A stretch of DNA of 32,191 nucleotides. It comes from Verrucomicrobiia bacterium. GTDB taxonomy: Bacteria; Verrucomicrobiota; Verrucomicrobiia; Limisphaerales; JAYPXF01. This document shows, in pieces, positions 30,805 through 32,191 of the stretch. The position numbers and the translations under genes were made by a program. The notes beneath the pieces were generated by a model. It saw only the letters and a program-made list of their open reading frames with translations, made no database searches and was not told where the DNA came from. Within the stretch, counting starts at the first letter, position 1. Every line of letters starts with the position of its first letter. The DNA is taken from contig JADHOF010000008.1 in assembly GCA_016779125.1 (NCBI GenBank), positions 1 to 32,191 on the forward strand. Reading direction: 5' to 3'.

Positions 30805-32191
30805 ATGCAACGACTCCTCCTCGCGATCTGCCTTCTGCTGAACGTGGCCGAAACGATGGCCGCCGCGAAATCGGAGCGGCCGAACGTCCTCTTCATCGCG
30901 GTCGACGATCTGAATGACTGGATCAGCGTGCTCGGCGGGCACCCGCAGGGGGCGACGCCAAACATCGATCGCCTCGTGAAACGCGGGGTCCTGTTCCGGA
31001 ACGCCCACTGCGCCGCGCCCGCCTGCAACCCTTCCCGCACCGCGCTGATGACGGGATTGCATCCTTCGAGCACCGGCGTCTACCTCAACTCCAATCCCTG
31101 GCGGCCGGTCCTGCCGGATGTCGTGACCTTGCCGCAACACTTCACCGCGCACGGCTATCGTGTCGGCGGCTCGGGCAAGATCTATCACGGCGGCTACGAG
31201 GACCCGGCCTCCTGGCAGCATTACCTCAACAAGGGCGGCGACCCGAAGCCGACGCCGGCGGTCGCGAATGATCCGCACAGCAAGGCGGGGGGAATCATCT
31301 GGGGCCGGCTGGACGGTGTCGCGGACGAGGAGATGAACGACTACAAGATGGTGTCCTATGCCCTTGATGAGTTGAAGAAGGAGCACGACAAACCCTTCTT
31401 TCTCGCCTGCGGCATTTACCGACCACACATGCCGTGGCAGGTGCCGGGCAAGTATTACAACATGTTCCCGATCTCCGATATCCAGCTCCCGGAGCATCGC
31501 GCGGATGACTTGAAAGACATTCCGCCGGCCGGATTGAAGATGGGCAAACCCAAGGGCGATCACGCGACCATCACCCGCACGGACAACTGGAAGCACGCGG
31601 TGCAGGCCTACCTGGCCAGCATGGCCTTCACCGACGCCATGCTCGGGCGATTGCTGGACGGCTTTGACGAGAGCGCCTACCGGGACAACACCATCATCGT
31701 CTTCTGGACAGATCACGGCTGGCACCTCGGCGAGAAGGAACACTGGCGGAAATTCTCGCTGTGGGAGGAGGCCACCCGCGTGCCCATGGCGATGATCGTG
31801 CCCGGACTCACCCGGGCCGGGCAGGTCTGCGATCGACCCGTCGGCCTGATCGACATTTATCCGACCTTGATCGAACTGTGCGGACTGAAGCCCAAGCCCG
31901 AACTCTTTGGCCGCAGCTTGGCCCCCCTGCTGAAGCGCCCCGGGGCCGAGTGGCCCTATCCCACCCTGACCACGCACGGTCGCCTGAATCACGCACTGAG
32001 GGACGACCGATACCGTTTCATACGCTATGCGAACGGGGACCAGGAACTCTACGACCATCAGTCCGACCCGATGGAATACACGAACCTCGCCGCCACGGAG
32101 GCGGGCAGGAAAGTGATCTCGCGCCTGTCCGAATGGCTGCCCAAGACCGACGTGCCGGAAGCCCCGTCCGAGTCGAAGGGCAGGAAGTCTG
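30805..32191 (+). CDS. Iduronate-2-sulfatase-like secreted sulfatase (3' end outside window)
   Basis: This open frame is missing from the ORF track because it has no stop before the window ends; 462 codons are present. It starts with a signal peptide (MQRLLLAICLLLNVAETMAAA), then PNVLFIAVDDLNDWI (metal site), the formylglycine site APACNPSRTALMTG (C74), SGKIYHGG, CGIYRPHMPWQVPGKY and VFWTDHGWHLGEKEHWRKF, and near the end RFIRYANGDQELYDH. The AVDDLNDW and DHGWHLGEKEHW blocks are typical of the iduronate-2-sulfatase-like subgroup, abundant in PVC bacteria. The likely role is desulfation of polysaccharides outside the cytoplasm. The remaining frame at the window edge looks like a short lysine/serine-rich tail, so little is probably missing. 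Confidence 0.92.
   Translation, partial: MQRLLLAICLLLNVAETMAAAKSERPNVLFIAVDDLNDWISVLGGHPQGATPNIDRLVKRGVLFRNAHCAAPACNPSRTALMTGLHPSSTGVYLNSNPWRPVLPDVVTLPQHFTAHGYRVGGSGKIYHGGYEDPASWQHYLNKGGDPKPTPAVANDPHSKAGGIIWGRLDGVADEEMNDYKMVSYALDELKKEHDKPFFLACGIYRPHMPWQVPGKYYNMFPISDIQLPEHRADDLKDIPPAGLKMGKPKGDHATITRTDNWKHAVQAYLASMAFTDAMLGRLLDGFDESAYRDNTIIVFWTDHGWHLGEKEHWRKFSLWEEATRVPMAMIVPGLTRAGQVCDRPVGLIDIYPTLIELCGLKPKPELFGRSLAPLLKRPGAEWPYPTLTTHGRLNHALRDDRYRFIRYANGDQELYDHQSDPMEYTNLAATEAGRKVISRLSEWLPKTDVPEAPSESKGRKS

Noticed and set aside
30735-31073. The upstream extension of the anchored-protein ORF
   Set aside because: It is antisense to the sulfatase start and lacks the hydrophobic anchor at its front; the ATG at 30734 gives a normal anchored start.

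Overview
The window is GC-rich bacterial chromosome and reads most like a Verrucomicrobiota (PVC-group) genome. The indicators are a DUF1592/DUF1552 cytochrome-like gene pair, several FGly-type sulfatases, a Tat-exported Gfo/Idh/MocA oxidoreductase, a TIGR04073 exosortase-associated lipoprotein, and starts that mostly lack a good Shine-Dalgarno. Phylum is inferred from gene content, not from a marker gene. Genes are packed in short operons with small or no gaps. No tRNA, rRNA, CRISPR array or intact mobile element was seen.

Layout. 1-44: start of a leftward secreted protein cut by the window edge. 140-5154 (+): a tight run of Lon-substrate-binding-domain protein, DUF1844 protein, ABC exporter, soluble REC-GAF-HisKA_3 sensor kinase and NarL-type response regulator. 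5164-8897 (-): DUF1592 then DUF1552. 9018-10127 (+): D-threonine-aldolase-like PLP enzyme. 10137-17536 (-): the accessory block of most interest (below). 17537-18298: a gene-free zone holding a sulfatase tail fragment and a transposase head fragment. 18299-19747 (-): sulfatase. 19839-21303 (+): WbuC-type cupin and an EamA transporter. 21330-27908 (-): dnaE, ispE, TIGR04073 lipoprotein, methyltransferase and Hpt protein. 28041-29342 (+): Gfo/Idh/MocA. 29409-30734 (-): anchored protein of unknown function. 30805-end (+): iduronate-sulfatase-like gene cut by the window edge and absent from the ORF track.

The block at 10137-17536 reads, in transcription order, as: (1) a fusion of a NirB-like FAD/NAD(P)H domain, a BFD [2Fe-2S] domain and a five-helix membrane domain with two H-x13-H helices (predicted di-haem b); (2) a membrane-anchored eleven-haem cytochrome c whose C-terminal half resembles the hydroxylamine oxidoreductase/octahaem nitrite reductase group; (3) a Tll0287-like (DUF3365) haem lipoprotein; (4) a class I cytochrome c lipoprotein; (5) a single-domain globin; (6) an NsrR-type Rrf2 regulator with the three Fe-S cysteines; (7) a PP2C-Ser/Thr-kinase fusion with a C-terminal membrane anchor. 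The simplest reading is an NO-responsive system that carries electrons from cytoplasmic NAD(P)H across the membrane to a periplasmic multihaem enzyme acting on nitrite, NO or hydroxylamine, with the globin handling cytoplasmic NO. The substrate and direction of electron flow are inference; the domain order, motifs and gene spacing are read from the sequence.
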